A stretch of DNA of 64,000 bases. Origin: Streptomyces sp. NBC_01591. Its GTDB lineage: Bacteria > Actinomycetota > Actinomycetes > Streptomycetales > Streptomycetaceae. Where the stretch lies: the NCBI RefSeq assembly GCF_035918155.1, contig NZ_CP109328.1, positions 62,001 to 126,000 on the forward strand. The letters are read 5' to 3'. Shown one piece after another: positions 17,693 through 27,018 of the stretch. The notes beneath the pieces are model-generated. The model searched no databases, was not told the DNA's origin, and saw only the letters and a list, made by a program, of their open reading frames with translations. The first letter of the stretch is position 1, and each line of letters begins with the position of its first letter. Made by a program: the position numbers and the translations under genes.

Positions 17693-17811
17693 GCGGAGAA
17701 GGAAACGAACGCCCGCGACGGCGTGGTCGGTCTCATCCAGATGATCGACGCTGCCGGCTGCCTCCTCGGCGCCCCTCACGATCGAGATCACGAACTACGG
17801 CTGGAGTACTA

Positions 17812-19233
17812 GTGTGATGCGCCAGAAAAGGCGGTCTTAAGTCTGTAGGCTGTTTTTATGTCGCATCGAGGCCCTCGTGCTGTCGAAGTCGTGCTGTCCG
17901 CTGAGGAGCGTGCGGAGTTGCTGCGCTGGGCGGGTGGCGGGGTGCCGGCCCGTGTGGCCGAGCGGGCGCGGATCATCCTGGCCTGTGCGGACGGGGCGTC
18001 AAATACCGCTGTGGCGGCGGACTGTGGGGTGTCCGTGGAGACGGTGCGCAAGTGGCGTTCGCGGTTCGTGGCCCGGCGGCTGGCGGGCTTGGTGGATGAG
18101 CCGCGGCCGGGCCGGCGCAAGCCGGACCTGGTGCTCAGCGAAGCCGAGCGTGCGGAGCTGACGCGCTGGGCGCGGCGGGCGAAGACCGCGCAGTTCCTGG
18201 CACTGCGCGCGAAGATCGTGCTGCGGTGTGCGGAGGGCGGGACGAACAAGGAGGTCGCGGCCGAACTCGGCATCGCCCACGCGACGGTGAACCGCTGGCG
18301 CTCCAGGTTCATCACCCTGCGTCTGGACGGACTGACGGACGAGCCCCGCCCCGGCAGGCCGCCCTCGGTCCTGCTCGACCAGGTCGAGGACGTACTCGTG
18401 GCGACTCTGGAGTCCGTCCCGGGCAAGGACACGCACTGGTCGCGTGCCTCGATGGCGAAGCACAGCGGGCTGTCGAAATCGACCGTCGGGCGGATCTGGA
18501 AGAAGTTCGACCTCAAGCCCCACCTGCAGGACTCCTTCAGACTGTCCACCGACCCGCAGTTCGTCGCCAAGGTCGTCGACGTCGTCGGCCTCTACCACCA
18601 GCCGCCGGAGAAGGCGGTGGTTCTCTGCGTCGATGAAAAGAGCCAGATCCAGGCACTGGACCGCTCGCAGCCGGTACTGCCGATGATGCCGGGCATGCCC
18701 GAACGCCGCACCCACGACTACTACCGGCACGGGATCACCAGCCTGTTCGCCGCCTTCAACATCGCCGACGGCACCGTCATATCGGAACTGCACCGCCGCC
18801 ACCGCGCCATCGAGTTCAAGAAGTTCCTGATCCGGATCGACAAGGCCGTGCCCAGCGGACTCGACGTCCATCTGGTCTGTGACAAATTACGCCACCCACA
18901 ACACCGCCGAGATCAAGACGTGGCTGGGAAAACACCCCCGCTTCCACGTCCACTTCACCCCGACCGGCTCTTCCTGGATGAACCAGGTCGAGCGGTGGTT
19001 CGGCCTGCTGACCGACAAACTCATCCGCCGCGGCGTCCACACTTCCGTGACAGCCCTGGAGAAGGACATCACCGCCTGGATCGACACCTGGAACGAGAAC
19101 CCGAAGCCGTTCACCTGGACCAAGACCGCCGACGAGATCCTCAAGTCCCTCGCCGACTACCTCACCAAAATCAGCCCACCCAGCACCGAAAACCAGCGGC
19201 AGACTTAAGATCACCTTTTCTGGCGCATCACAC
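17812..19233 (+). mobile_element. IS630-family element inserted at the IS701 border
   Basis: The 1422-bp element has near-perfect inverted repeats: GTGTGATGCGCCAGAAAAGG at 17812, with its complement ending at 19233. It is flanked by TA on both sides (17810-17811, 19234-19235), the expected IS630 target duplication. The insertion split a CTAG tetranucleotide lying between the right end of IS701 and a second IS701 left end. Confidence 0.88.
17858..19208 (+). pseudogene. IS630-family transposase, one frameshift
   Basis: The N-terminal half has two HTH units (GASNTAVAADCGVSVETVRK and GTNKEVAAELGIAHATVNRW), then the first catalytic D in VVLCVDEKSQIQALDR. At about 18890 one extra base in GACAAATTACGCC breaks the second D motif (expected DNYATH). 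The sequence continues as YATHNTAEIKTWL, with the final E in SSWMNQVERWFGLL. All catalytic residues are present in two frames. Confidence 0.85.
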
Positions 19234-19236
19234 TAG

Positions 19237-19335
19237 CACTCCTGCTGTAGATCGCGATCTTCATGCTTGAGTGGGTTGTCGCTGGTAGTGGCTGGTCTGT
19301 GACAGGGCCTGGTGGCGGCGTCGCCAACGAGACCC
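19237..19335 (-). mobile_element. IS701 end fragment (second copy)
   Basis: About 100 bp matches the left end of the IS701 element at 15864 (CTGTAGATCGCGATCTTCAT, then GGTAGTGGCTGG) with several differences, before similarity is lost. It follows CTAG directly. The 345 bp from here to the methyltransferase holds no gene I can support. Confidence 0.7.
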
Positions 19336-19556
19336 CGTGGGGGCGGGCCGGCGGGTGAGGGTGGCTGGCCTGCCCCGCCGGGGTTTCGGGCTCGCCGCAG
19401 GCGGGACCAGGACGTGACGTACGAGCACGACGAGGGGACGAAGGCAGAATCCGCAGCCTGTTCCGTCGGCGGCCCTGACTCCGGCAGGGCGATGGCGTCG
19501 GATTCCAAGGATCGTCGCAACACGTGATCGCCGTTGTGTGATGGCGAGCAGTCTAG

Positions 19557-19592
19557 ACAGCCGCTCCGCCGGGCTACCCGGCCGAGCGGCTG
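19557..19592. terminator. GC-rich hairpin upstream of the methyltransferase
   Basis: ACAGCCGCTCCGCCGGG and CCGGCCGAGCGGCTGT form a stem of about 16 bp with one mismatch and a 4-nt loop. No gene clearly precedes it, so it may end transcription of lost genes. Confidence 0.45.
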
Positions 19593-19681
19593 TCGGTCGT
19601 TCCAGGCCGGGCGCCCCGGCCAGCTCACATTTATCTCGGTTGTGGTTTCGCAGGCGGCCGAGGGGCTGATGGACTCACGCC

Positions 19682-20338
19682 ATGACGACTTTGCTGCCCC
19701 GCGTCCTTCGAGCACTTGAGCAGTTCCATGCCGCCCATCCCTGGGACCACAACGCCCATTACCACCGGTGGATCCTGCGCCAGCTGGCCAGCCGTTTCAA
19801 CAGGGCTTTGGACGTCGGATCAGGGAGCGGTGACCTCGCCAGACTCCTGGCCTCACGGGCCGGAGCGGTGCACGGTATCGACGTCGATCCCACGATCGTC
19901 GATCGCGCGCGGGAACTCACAAAACCCGCCGCCCCGGTGACCTTCACTGTCGGAGACGCCTTGAAGGATGTGCCGCCTGGTCCCTACAACGTCATCACAT
20001 GTGTCGCCACCATCCACCACATGCCGTTCAGCGACGCCCTCACCTGCTTCCGTCAGGAGCTGGCGCCTGGCGGAACGCTGGTCGTCGTCGGCGTGTATCG
20101 CCCGCAGTCTCGGAGCGATTACCTGATCGACGCCGTGGCCATTCCGGCGAACGTGGCCATGGCCTGGATCAAGAACAAGGGCCGCAAGGCGCCGCGACCA
20201 GCCTCAATGACCGCCCCGACCCGACCGGCAACTACGACCTTTGCAGACATCGTTCGCGACGCCCACCAGGCGCTACCCGGTGCACGGCTGCACCGACGAC
20301 TGTTTTGGCGCTACACGCTGGTCTGGCACCGCCACTAG
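19682..20338 (+). CDS. Class I SAM-dependent methyltransferase
   Basis: This 218-residue protein starts at ATG 19682. SAM-binding motif I is ALDVGSGSGDLARLL, the acidic end of the second strand is HGIDVDPTIVDRA, and motif IV/post-II appears as NVITCVATIHHMPF. It has the Methyltransf_11/25 layout. The C-terminus (RLFWRYTLVWHRH) looks complete. The substrate is unknown. Confidence 0.85.
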   Translation: MTTLLPRVLRALEQFHAAHPWDHNAHYHRWILRQLASRFNRALDVGSGSGDLARLLASRAGAVHGIDVDPTIVDRARELTKPAAPVTFTVGDALKDVPPGPYNVITCVATIHHMPFSDALTCFRQELAPGGTLVVVGVYRPQSRSDYLIDAVAIPANVAMAWIKNKGRKAPRPASMTAPTRPATTTFADIVRDAHQALPGARLHRRLFWRYTLVWHRH

Positions 20339-20399
20339 GAGGTCGGCCTCGGCTTGGCCTGGGGCCAAAGGCGCCGCGCGGAGGGCCCCCTGTGCCGTC

Positions 20400-21629
20400 A
20401 GGAGTCCCGTACTCAGCAGACTTTGCAGGCGCTCGGCTGGAGTTTCCCAGCCGAGCGTTTTGCGTGGGCGGCTGTTGAGTTCGGCAGCCACCGCGTCCAG
20501 GTGCTCGCGGGTGTGCCGGGACAGGTCGGTTCCCTTGGCAAAGTACTGCCGGAGAAGGCCGTTCGTATTCTCGTTCGAGCCGCGCTGCCAGGGACTGCCC
20601 GGGTTGCAGAAGTAGACCGGCATGTTCGCGGCGGCGGAGAAGAGCTCATGACCTGCCATCTCGTTGCCCTGGTCCCAGGTCAGTGACCGTCGCAGATGGG
20701 GCGGAAGCTGGCTGATGGTGGCGGTGAGCGCCTGGTGGAAGTGCTCTGCCCGATGCCCGTTGGGCAGGTGCACCAGCATGGTGAAGCGGGTCGTGCGCTC
20801 GACGAGTGTGCCGATGGCGGAGCGGTGGTCGGCGCCGACGATGCAGTCGCCTTCCCAGTGGCCGGGTATGGCGCGATCAGCCGCTTCAGCGGGCCGGTCG
20901 CTAATCATCACCATGGGGGCGGTGAACCGGGGCTGCCGCTTGTTTGCCTGGCGGTGGGGGCGCCGGCGGGCCCGCCCGCTCCGCAGGGCCTTGGTGAGTT
21001 CGCGGTGGAGTTCTCCACGGCCTTGGATGTAGAGGGCCTGGTAGATCGTCTCGTGCGTCACGCGCATCTCCGGGTGGACGGGCAAGTCCCGGCGGAGCTG
21101 GTGGGCTATCTGCTCCGGGCTCCAGCGCCGTTCCAGACGCTCTTGAATGTAGTCACGCAGCCGCGGACACCGGCCGATCTTCCCGGCCTTGGGGCGAGGT
21201 CGGCGGGCATCGGCACGGGCCTGGGCGACGTCAGGCCGGTAGGTCCACTCGGTGCCGCGCCGAGCGCGCCGTTGCGGCGTATTTCTCGGCGATGATCGAC
21301 GGGCTGCGGCCCAGCTCGGCGGCAATCGTGCGGATGGACACCTTCTCCCGCAGCCGGTCAGCGATGTGGATGCGCTCATCTGCACCGAGGTAGCGGCCGG
21401 ACGAAACGGGGACGGCCGCCCGCTGTGAACGAACGGGCGGCTCGACCCTGCCGCTATTGAGCAGGCGGCCGTTACGCCACCCACGAGCGGTCCGCACATG
21501 GACACCTACACGCTTGGCCGCATCTGCACTGCTGTAGCCCTGTTGCACGAGCCGGAAGTATTCCTCCCGCTCAGCATGGAGCCTCTTGCGCCCCTGCGGC
21601 CTGCGGTCCTTCCGAGCTTCGAACCCCAT
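20400..21629 (-). pseudogene. IS30-family transposase, frameshifted and 3'-truncated
   Basis: The N-terminal part (from ATG 21629) has a homeodomain-like HTH (YFRLVQQGYSSADAAKRVGV) and the IS30 box IRTIAAELGRSPSII. One base is missing near 21292, and the second frame continues GTEWTYRPDVAQARADARR. The DDE residues are D in GHWEGDCIVGADHRSAIG, D in LTWDQGNEMAGH and E in GSNENTNGLLRQYF. The family's usual stop after TPAERLQSLL is absent and the frame runs into the methyltransferase, so the left end of the element has been deleted. Confidence 0.8.
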
Positions 21630-21703
21630 CGCATCCCCTGAGCTGGGGTGTTGCGACGACGGCTAGAACGGAGGCCACTGGGGCGGGGGCTCTTTCGTGC
21701 CTG

Positions 21704-22168
21704 TCAGCCGGTCTTGCCGCCAGTGAGGGCGATGTCCAGGTGCGCGAGCAGTGTGTCGAGTGTGGCCAGCTGTTGTGGTTCGAGGCGGCCGAAGCGCTGG
21801 CGAAGCACGTGCGTGCCTGCTTCTTCCGCGGCCCTTAGTGCCGTGCGGCCGATGTCGGTGATGGAGACGGTCTTGCGGCGGCGGTCCTCGGGGTCGCCGG
21901 TTCGGGCGACCATGCCGAGGCGCTCCAGGCCCTCCACGATCTGGGTGACGGAGCGCGGTGCTTGGCCGAGGGAGGCGGCCAGCTGTGCTTGGTGGAGCGC
22001 GCCGCTGCTGACCAGTGCCTGAAGGACCTTGGTGCGGGACAGGGACAGGCCTGCGGTCGCCAGCATGTGCTGGTCGACCTGTTCGCGCAGGCTGTACGCG
22101 AGGGTGAGGAAGGACAGTCCCACCTGCTCCGGGGCGCTGCCTGCCGTTGTTGATTCGTGCTGCTCCAT
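21704..22168 (-). CDS. MarR-family transcriptional regulator
   Basis: This 154-residue protein starts at ATG 22168. The winged helix is ALHQAQLAASLGQAPRSVTQ with VEGLERLGMVARTGDPEDRR, the standard MarR DNA-recognition helix and wing. It is divergent from the SDR gene, with a perfect 12-bp palindrome in the 57-bp gap. It probably represses itself and the SDR/MMPL genes in response to a small ligand. Confidence 0.9.
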   Translation of the reverse strand: MEQHESTTAGSAPEQVGLSFLTLAYSLREQVDQHMLATAGLSLSRTKVLQALVSSGALHQAQLAASLGQAPRSVTQIVEGLERLGMVARTGDPEDRRRKTVSITDIGRTALRAAEEAGTHVLRQRFGRLEPQQLATLDTLLAHLDIALTGGKTG

Positions 22169-22197
22169 GGTTCGGGTATCCTCGCACAACATAATCA

Positions 22198-22209
22198 TGA
22201 GGTACCTCA
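22198..22209. promoter_or_regulatory. Candidate MarR operator TGAGGTACCTCA
   Basis: This perfect 12-bp palindrome lies midway between the MarR start (22168) and the SDR start (22226). It is 16 bp upstream of the SDR start codon, where bound repressor would block transcription of both genes. Confidence 0.6.
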
Positions 22210-22225
22210 CGAAAGGGGTTGTGGG

Positions 22226-23092
22226 ATGGATCGTCCCGTCGCTGTGATCACGGGAGCCACCTCCGGGCTGGGCCGCATCGCTGCCTTCGAGCTGGCCCGC
22301 CGGGGCTACCACATCGGCACCGTGGCCCGCTCCCGCAGCAAGGCACAAGCCCTCGTCGCCGACCTGAGGGCGGTGACCGCCGAGCCCGTCGATGTCTTCC
22401 ATGCCGACCTCGGCGTGCTCTCCGACGCCCGCCGCGCGGGCGAGGAGATCGCCGCGCGCTATCCGCGCCTGGACGTCCTGGTGAACAACGCCGGCCTGCA
22501 CGCCTTCGCGCAGCGCATCACCACCGAGGGCCTCGCGGAGATGACGGCGGTGAACTACCTCGGCCCGTTCGTCCTGACCGAGGCGCTGACGGCGAAGCTC
22601 GGCGCCTCGGCGCCGGTCCGGATCGTCAACGTCGCCTCCGAAGCAGCCCAGCAGGCGAAAACGATCGCCCCGGCCGAGGATCTGCGGCGCACCGAGCCCT
22701 ACACCCGGCGGGAGTCGATGTCCCTGTACGGGCGCACCAAGTTGATGACCATCATGTGGACGCAGGAACTCGCCCGCCGCCTGGATGCGGACAAGGTGAC
22801 CGTGAACTGCTGCGACCCCGGCTTCAACGCCACCGGCCTGGGCCGGGACCTGCCCGGCTCCGCCGTCCTGCAGCGGGTGCTGAACACCCTGAGGATCGGC
22901 GATCCCCGCAAGGGCGCTGGCATCATCGTGCGACTCGCCACCGACCCGGCGCTCGCGGGCACCACCGGGGGCTACTTCTCCGTCCGTGACGCCCGTCCCT
23001 TGCAGTGCCCCGAGCCCGGCCGGGAGCCGCGCGTGCAGCGGGAGCTGTGGGACGCGACGGTGGCGCTTCTTGCCGCCCGCCCGGCTGGCTGA
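22226..23092 (+). CDS. Short-chain dehydrogenase/reductase (SDR)
   Basis: This 288-residue protein starts at ATG 22226 after AAAGGGG. It has the NAD(P)-binding TGATSGLG motif near the N-terminus, NNAG in VLVNNAGLHAF, and catalytic S...YxxxK as VASEAAQ...YGRTKL, typical of the retinol-dehydrogenase-like SDRs. The MarR gene is divergent and the MMPL transporter gene follows 170 bp downstream on the same strand, suggesting a detoxification locus. Confidence 0.9.
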   Translation: MDRPVAVITGATSGLGRIAAFELARRGYHIGTVARSRSKAQALVADLRAVTAEPVDVFHADLGVLSDARRAGEEIAARYPRLDVLVNNAGLHAFAQRITTEGLAEMTAVNYLGPFVLTEALTAKLGASAPVRIVNVASEAAQQAKTIAPAEDLRRTEPYTRRESMSLYGRTKLMTIMWTQELARRLDADKVTVNCCDPGFNATGLGRDLPGSAVLQRVLNTLRIGDPRKGAGIIVRLATDPALAGTTGGYFSVRDARPLQCPEPGREPRVQRELWDATVALLAARPAG

Positions 23093-23265
23093 GACCCGGG
23101 ACGTCCGCCTCGAGGAGGACACCGCCCGGTACGGGGGTACCGTCCCGGCCGCAGATTCGTCCTCGCGTAGCTCATTTCAGCCGCACGCGACTTCTACGTT
23201 CATGGGCGGAGCCTGTCGGGCTCGCCCTCACACATCCGTTTTCCCTCTTGGTGGGAGTAACTTTC

Positions 23266-25500
23266 GTGGCCACCTTTCTCTACCGGCTCGGCCGGCTCGC
23301 CTTCCGGCGGCGCAGGCTGGTGCTGCTGGCGTGGATCGCGGTGCTCGTCGCCGCGGTCATCGGCGTCAGCAGCGTGTCGGGCAGTACGACGGACGACTTC
23401 ACGCTTCCCGGAACCCAGTCGCAGCAGGCCATCGACCTGCTGGAGAAGGAGTTCCCGCAGGCTTCGGCCGGCGGCGCCACGGCCCGTGTGGTCATCGAGG
23501 CTCCGGACGGGCAGAAGCTGACGTCCGCCGCGCACAAGCAGGAGGTGGAGTCCCTGGTCGCCGACCTGCGCAAGGCACCGCAGGTGGCGAACGTCGCCGA
23601 CCCCTTCACCGCCGGCCTGGTCAGCTCCTCGGGCAGCATCGCCTACGCCCAGGTGACCTACGCCGTCCCGCAGGCCGACATCACTCCCGCCGCGTCGGAC
23701 GCCCTGCACGAGGTGGCGGACAAGGGCGAGAAGGCAAGCCTGAAGATCAGCCTCGGCGGCAACGCGGTGCTGGAGGAGGAGCAGAGCAACGCGGCCGAAC
23801 TGATCGGCCTGCTGGTCGCCGCATTCGTCCTGGTCATCACCTTCGGTTCACTGGTCGCGGCCGGACTGCCCCTGGTGTCTGCGATCGTCGGCGTCGGCAT
23901 CGCCCTGTGTGCCATCACCGTCGCCTCGTCGTTCGTCGACATGGCCTCCAACGCGCAGACCCTGGCGCTCATGCTGGGTCTGGCGGTGGCCATCGACTAC
24001 GCCCTGTTCATCGTCTCCCGCTACCGCACAGAGCTGCGTGAGGGGCACACGCCCGAGGAAGCCGCCGGGCGTGCCCTGGGCACCGCGGGCTCGGCGGTGG
24101 TCTTCGCCGGTCTGACCGTCGTCATCGCGCTCGCCGGTCTGAGTGTCATCGGCATCGCGATGCTCACCACCATGGGCCTGGCCGCGGCCTTCGCCATCAC
24201 CGTCGCCGTGCTGGTCGCGCTCACCCTCCTGCCGGCCACGCTGGGCTTCACCGGTACCCGCGTGGCCCACGGCCGCCTCACCACACGCCGCGTGCGTGCC
24301 GAGCAGCACGGCCGACGCGTCACGATGGGCGTTCGCTGGGGTCGCTTCGTCACCCGCCACCCCTGGAAGATGCTGCTGGCGTCGGTTATCGGCCTGGGTG
24401 TGCTGGCCATTCCGGCACTGTCGCTGCGGCTGACCCTGCCCGACGACAGCATGGCCGCTCCCGGCAGCACCCAGCGCGTGGCCTACGACACGCTCAGCAA
24501 GGGTTTCGGGCCGGGCTTCAGCGGCCCGCTGACCATCGTCGTCGACGCTCGCGACAGCGACGACGCCAAGACCGCGGCCATGGACACCTCCGCCATGCTG
24601 GAGGGTCTCGACGACGTCGCCACCGTACGGCCCCCGGTCTTCAACGAGGCCGGTGACGTCGCCCTGATCACTGCGGTGCCGAGCAGTCCGCCCACCAGCC
24701 AGGAGACCGTCGACCTGGTCGGCGACATCCGCGAGGGCAGCGACGCGGTGGAGAAGGACAGCGGCACGCAGGTGATGGTGACAGGCACGACCGCGCTCAA
24801 CATCGATGTCTCCGCCAAGCTCGGCGAGGCGATGGTGCCCTACCTGGCCATCGTCGTCGGCCTCGCGCTGGTCCTGCTGCTCCTCGTGTTCCGCTCGGTC
24901 CTGATCCCGATCAAGGCCGCGGCCGGCTTCCTGCTCAGCGTCGTCGCCACCCTCGGCGTGCTGGTCGCCGTGTTCCAGTGGGGCTGGCTCAAGGACGTCT
25001 TCGGCGTCGACGAGACCGCACCCATCGTCAGCCTGCTGCCTATCCTGCTGATCGGCGTGGTCTTCGGCCTGGCCATGGACTACGAGGTGTTCCTCGTCTC
25101 CGGGATGCGCGAGGCCTATGTCCACGGCGCCGGCCCCACCGAAGCGATCGTCACCGGGTTCCGCCACGGCGCCCGCGTGGTCACCGCCGCCGCCATCATC
25201 ATGATCTCGGTGTTCGCCGGGTTCCTCCTCGACGACATCGCCCTGGTGAAATCCATCGGCATGGGCCTTGCCACCGCGGTCCTCTTCGACGCCTTCGTCA
25301 TCCGCATGACCCTCGTCCCCGCGGTGATGACCCTGCTCGGCGCACGGGCCTGGGCACTTCCCCGCTGGCTCGACCGCCTCCTGCCCAACGTCGACGTGGA
25401 GGGCGAGAAGCTCCGCCGGGTACTGGCCGAACGCGACCGCCAGACCCGCTTCCCCGCGCAGAACGACCAGGAGCCGACGGCGCCCGCGCCCATCGGATAG
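23266..25500 (+). CDS. MMPL/RND-family membrane transporter
   Basis: The frame is open from 23005, but GTG 23266, preceded by GGGAG, gives the natural 744-residue protein starting VATFLYRLGRLAFRRRRLVL with the first membrane helix. There are two halves, each with a large extracytoplasmic loop (after residue 40 and after about 395) and then a five-helix membrane block. The LGLAVAIDYALFIVSRYRTE and FGLAMDYEVFLVSGMREA signatures mark the proton-relay helices. MMPL proteins export lipids or drugs. A strong terminator follows. Confidence 0.92.
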   Translation: MATFLYRLGRLAFRRRRLVLLAWIAVLVAAVIGVSSVSGSTTDDFTLPGTQSQQAIDLLEKEFPQASAGGATARVVIEAPDGQKLTSAAHKQEVESLVADLRKAPQVANVADPFTAGLVSSSGSIAYAQVTYAVPQADITPAASDALHEVADKGEKASLKISLGGNAVLEEEQSNAAELIGLLVAAFVLVITFGSLVAAGLPLVSAIVGVGIALCAITVASSFVDMASNAQTLALMLGLAVAIDYALFIVSRYRTELREGHTPEEAAGRALGTAGSAVVFAGLTVVIALAGLSVIGIAMLTTMGLAAAFAITVAVLVALTLLPATLGFTGTRVAHGRLTTRRVRAEQHGRRVTMGVRWGRFVTRHPWKMLLASVIGLGVLAIPALSLRLTLPDDSMAAPGSTQRVAYDTLSKGFGPGFSGPLTIVVDARDSDDAKTAAMDTSAMLEGLDDVATVRPPVFNEAGDVALITAVPSSPPTSQETVDLVGDIREGSDAVEKDSGTQVMVTGTTALNIDVSAKLGEAMVPYLAIVVGLALVLLLLVFRSVLIPIKAAAGFLLSVVATLGVLVAVFQWGWLKDVFGVDETAPIVSLLPILLIGVVFGLAMDYEVFLVSGMREAYVHGAGPTEAIVTGFRHGARVVTAAAIIMISVFAGFLLDDIALVKSIGMGLATAVLFDAFVIRMTLVPAVMTLLGARAWALPRWLDRLLPNVDVEGEKLRRVLAERDRQTRFPAQNDQEPTAPAPIG

Positions 25501-25570
25501 GCACAGCCCCGGCACACCCCGACCCCGCCTGCCGGCCCCCACCCCCCCGAGGGGCGGCAGACGGCCCCCC

Positions 25571-25622
25571 GGGGCCCGGACAGCACACCGTGCACCGCAC
25601 ATCGGCTGTCCGGGCCCCTTTT
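25571..25622 (+). terminator. Rho-independent terminator after the MMPL gene
   Basis: GGGGCCCGGACAGC (25571-25584) and GCTGTCCGGGCCCC (25605-25618) form a perfect 14-bp stem with a 20-nt loop, followed by TTTT. It isolates the MMPL unit from the two-component genes. Confidence 0.9.
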
Positions 25623-25698
25623 GCCCCCGCCCGCCGGTTCACGCTCCCCATGGAGCGGCGGGCGGCCCTCCCGGACAGCGAAAAGGCCCCCACCTGCC

Positions 25699-27018
25699 AT
25701 GAGCGAGCCGACCACCCGAGAACCTGTACACGGCACCTCGCCCCATGCTTCCCGGCTTCCGCGGTCACTGACCAGCGACCCCGACCACCGCGTCACGGTG
25801 TCGATCATCAGCGGGCTGGCCGCCTGGCGGATACTCGACCGCGACCACCCCCGTCTGCGGCTGTGGGCCGTGCCCGTCTTCTGCGCCGTCCTCGCACTGC
25901 CCGCTCTGCTCAACCCGGCCAACCGCGCCCACCTGCCAAGCGAGATCGTCCTCACCCTCGCCTACACGGTTCCGCTGCTGTGGCGGGAACGACGGCCCGG
26001 CCTGGTGTTCGCGATCACCACAGCCGCCTCCGTCCTCGCGCTGCCGCTGAACGTCCTCAACGGCGCCGACGCGGCCCGGATCGTCGCGCTCTACAACGTC
26101 GGCCGCTACGGTAGCCACCGCCAGCTGGTCCTCGCCTGCACGGTCACCGCCGCCCAGCTCGTTCTCTGGATCGCGGCATTCTGGGGAAGCGGCCATCTGC
26201 AACACGCCAAGCGCCCAGAAATCGTCACACTGCTGGCCATGCTCGCCGTGACCGCCTGCGCCGCACTGGCCCTCACCGGACGCCTGGCGAAAGCCTACAT
26301 TGTGGCCCTGGAGACCGAGCGGGACCAACAGACCCGCCTGGCCGCAGCCGCGGAGCGCACCCGCGTCTCCCACGAGATGCACGACATCCTCGGCCACACC
26401 CTCGCCGTGATCATCGGGCTGGCCGACGGAGCTGCCGCTCTGGCCAGGTCCCGCTCGGAGAAATCCGCCGACACCCTCGACCTCATCGGTGACAGCGGCC
26501 GCGAGGCCCTCGCGGAACTACGCCGCCTGCTCATCGTGGTCGACAACCCCGCGACACCACGGGACACCACCCCGCTCGCCCCGCAGCCGACCCTTCAGGA
26601 CCTGCCCACGCTGCTCCACCGCGTCCGCGCCGCCGGCCCCACCGCCGACCTGCACACCAACGGGGACCTGACACCGCTCAGTCCCGGCCTTCAGCTCACC
26701 GTCTACCGCATCGTGCAGGAAGCCCTCACCAACACCCTCAAACATGCCGCGGCCGACACCACCGTGTCCGTCGACCTGTACAGAGATGAGGAATCGGTGC
26801 ACGTCACGGTGGAGGACACGGGCCCGACCCGTGCGGCGGACAGCGAACGGCACGCCAGGCACAGCGGGCAAGGACTGGTCGGCATGCGCCACCGCGCCGC
26901 CCTCTACCAGGGGCGCATCAGCGCAGGCCCGACCCTCGCTGGCGGCTGGCGCGTCCACACCGTCCTGAGCACATCCCGCACCCTGCCCAGCGCCGCCCAG
27001 GAGAAGCACCGCATATGA
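25699..27018 (+). CDS. Sensor histidine kinase, NarL/HisKA_3 class
   Basis: ATG 25699 gives 439 residues. The N-terminal half has about five membrane helices without a large extracellular loop. The phosphoacceptor region is RTRVSHEMHDILGHTLAVII, and the ATPase N-box is VQEALTNTLKHAAADT, followed by a reduced G1 box (VEDTGPTR) and GQGLVGMRHR. The last four bases overlap the response-regulator start (ATGA), so the pair is co-translated. The signal is unknown; intramembrane-sensing kinases of this type often respond to envelope stress. Confidence 0.9.
   Translation: MSEPTTREPVHGTSPHASRLPRSLTSDPDHRVTVSIISGLAAWRILDRDHPRLRLWAVPVFCAVLALPALLNPANRAHLPSEIVLTLAYTVPLLWRERRPGLVFAITTAASVLALPLNVLNGADAARIVALYNVGRYGSHRQLVLACTVTAAQLVLWIAAFWGSGHLQHAKRPEIVTLLAMLAVTACAALALTGRLAKAYIVALETERDQQTRLAAAAERTRVSHEMHDILGHTLAVIIGLADGAAALARSRSEKSADTLDLIGDSGREALAELRRLLIVVDNPATPRDTTPLAPQPTLQDLPTLLHRVRAAGPTADLHTNGDLTPLSPGLQLTVYRIVQEALTNTLKHAAADTTVSVDLYRDEESVHVTVEDTGPTRAADSERHARHSGQGLVGMRHRAALYQGRISAGPTLAGGWRVHTVLSTSRTLPSAAQEKHRI

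Larger units (their letters stand above)
15864..17808 (-). mobile_element. IS701-family element with MazF-like passenger
   Basis: The 1945-bp element has terminal inverted repeats: TACTCCAGCCGTAGATCG at 15864, and the complement of TACTCCAGCCGTAGTTCG ending at 17808. Flanks are CTAA on the left and CTAG on the right, close to the CTAG-type 4-bp target of the family. It carries a frameshifted transposase gene and, beyond it on the other strand, a MazF-like gene, both inside the repeats. Confidence 0.8.

Noticed and set aside
20339..20400. Left terminal repeat of the IS30 element
   Set aside because: I looked for the complement of the right-end sequence (GGGGTGTTGCGACGACGGC) and found none, so the left end is taken as deleted.
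23005..23265. N-terminal extension of the MMPL frame
   Set aside because: The extra 87 residues overlap the SDR gene and are Arg/Pro-rich shadow sequence. GTG 23266 has a ribosome-binding site and begins at the first membrane helix.
23848..25602. 584-residue minus-strand frame opposite the MMPL gene
   Set aside because: This is an antisense shadow of a high-GC gene, rich in Gly/Asp/His without any domain. It has no independent support.
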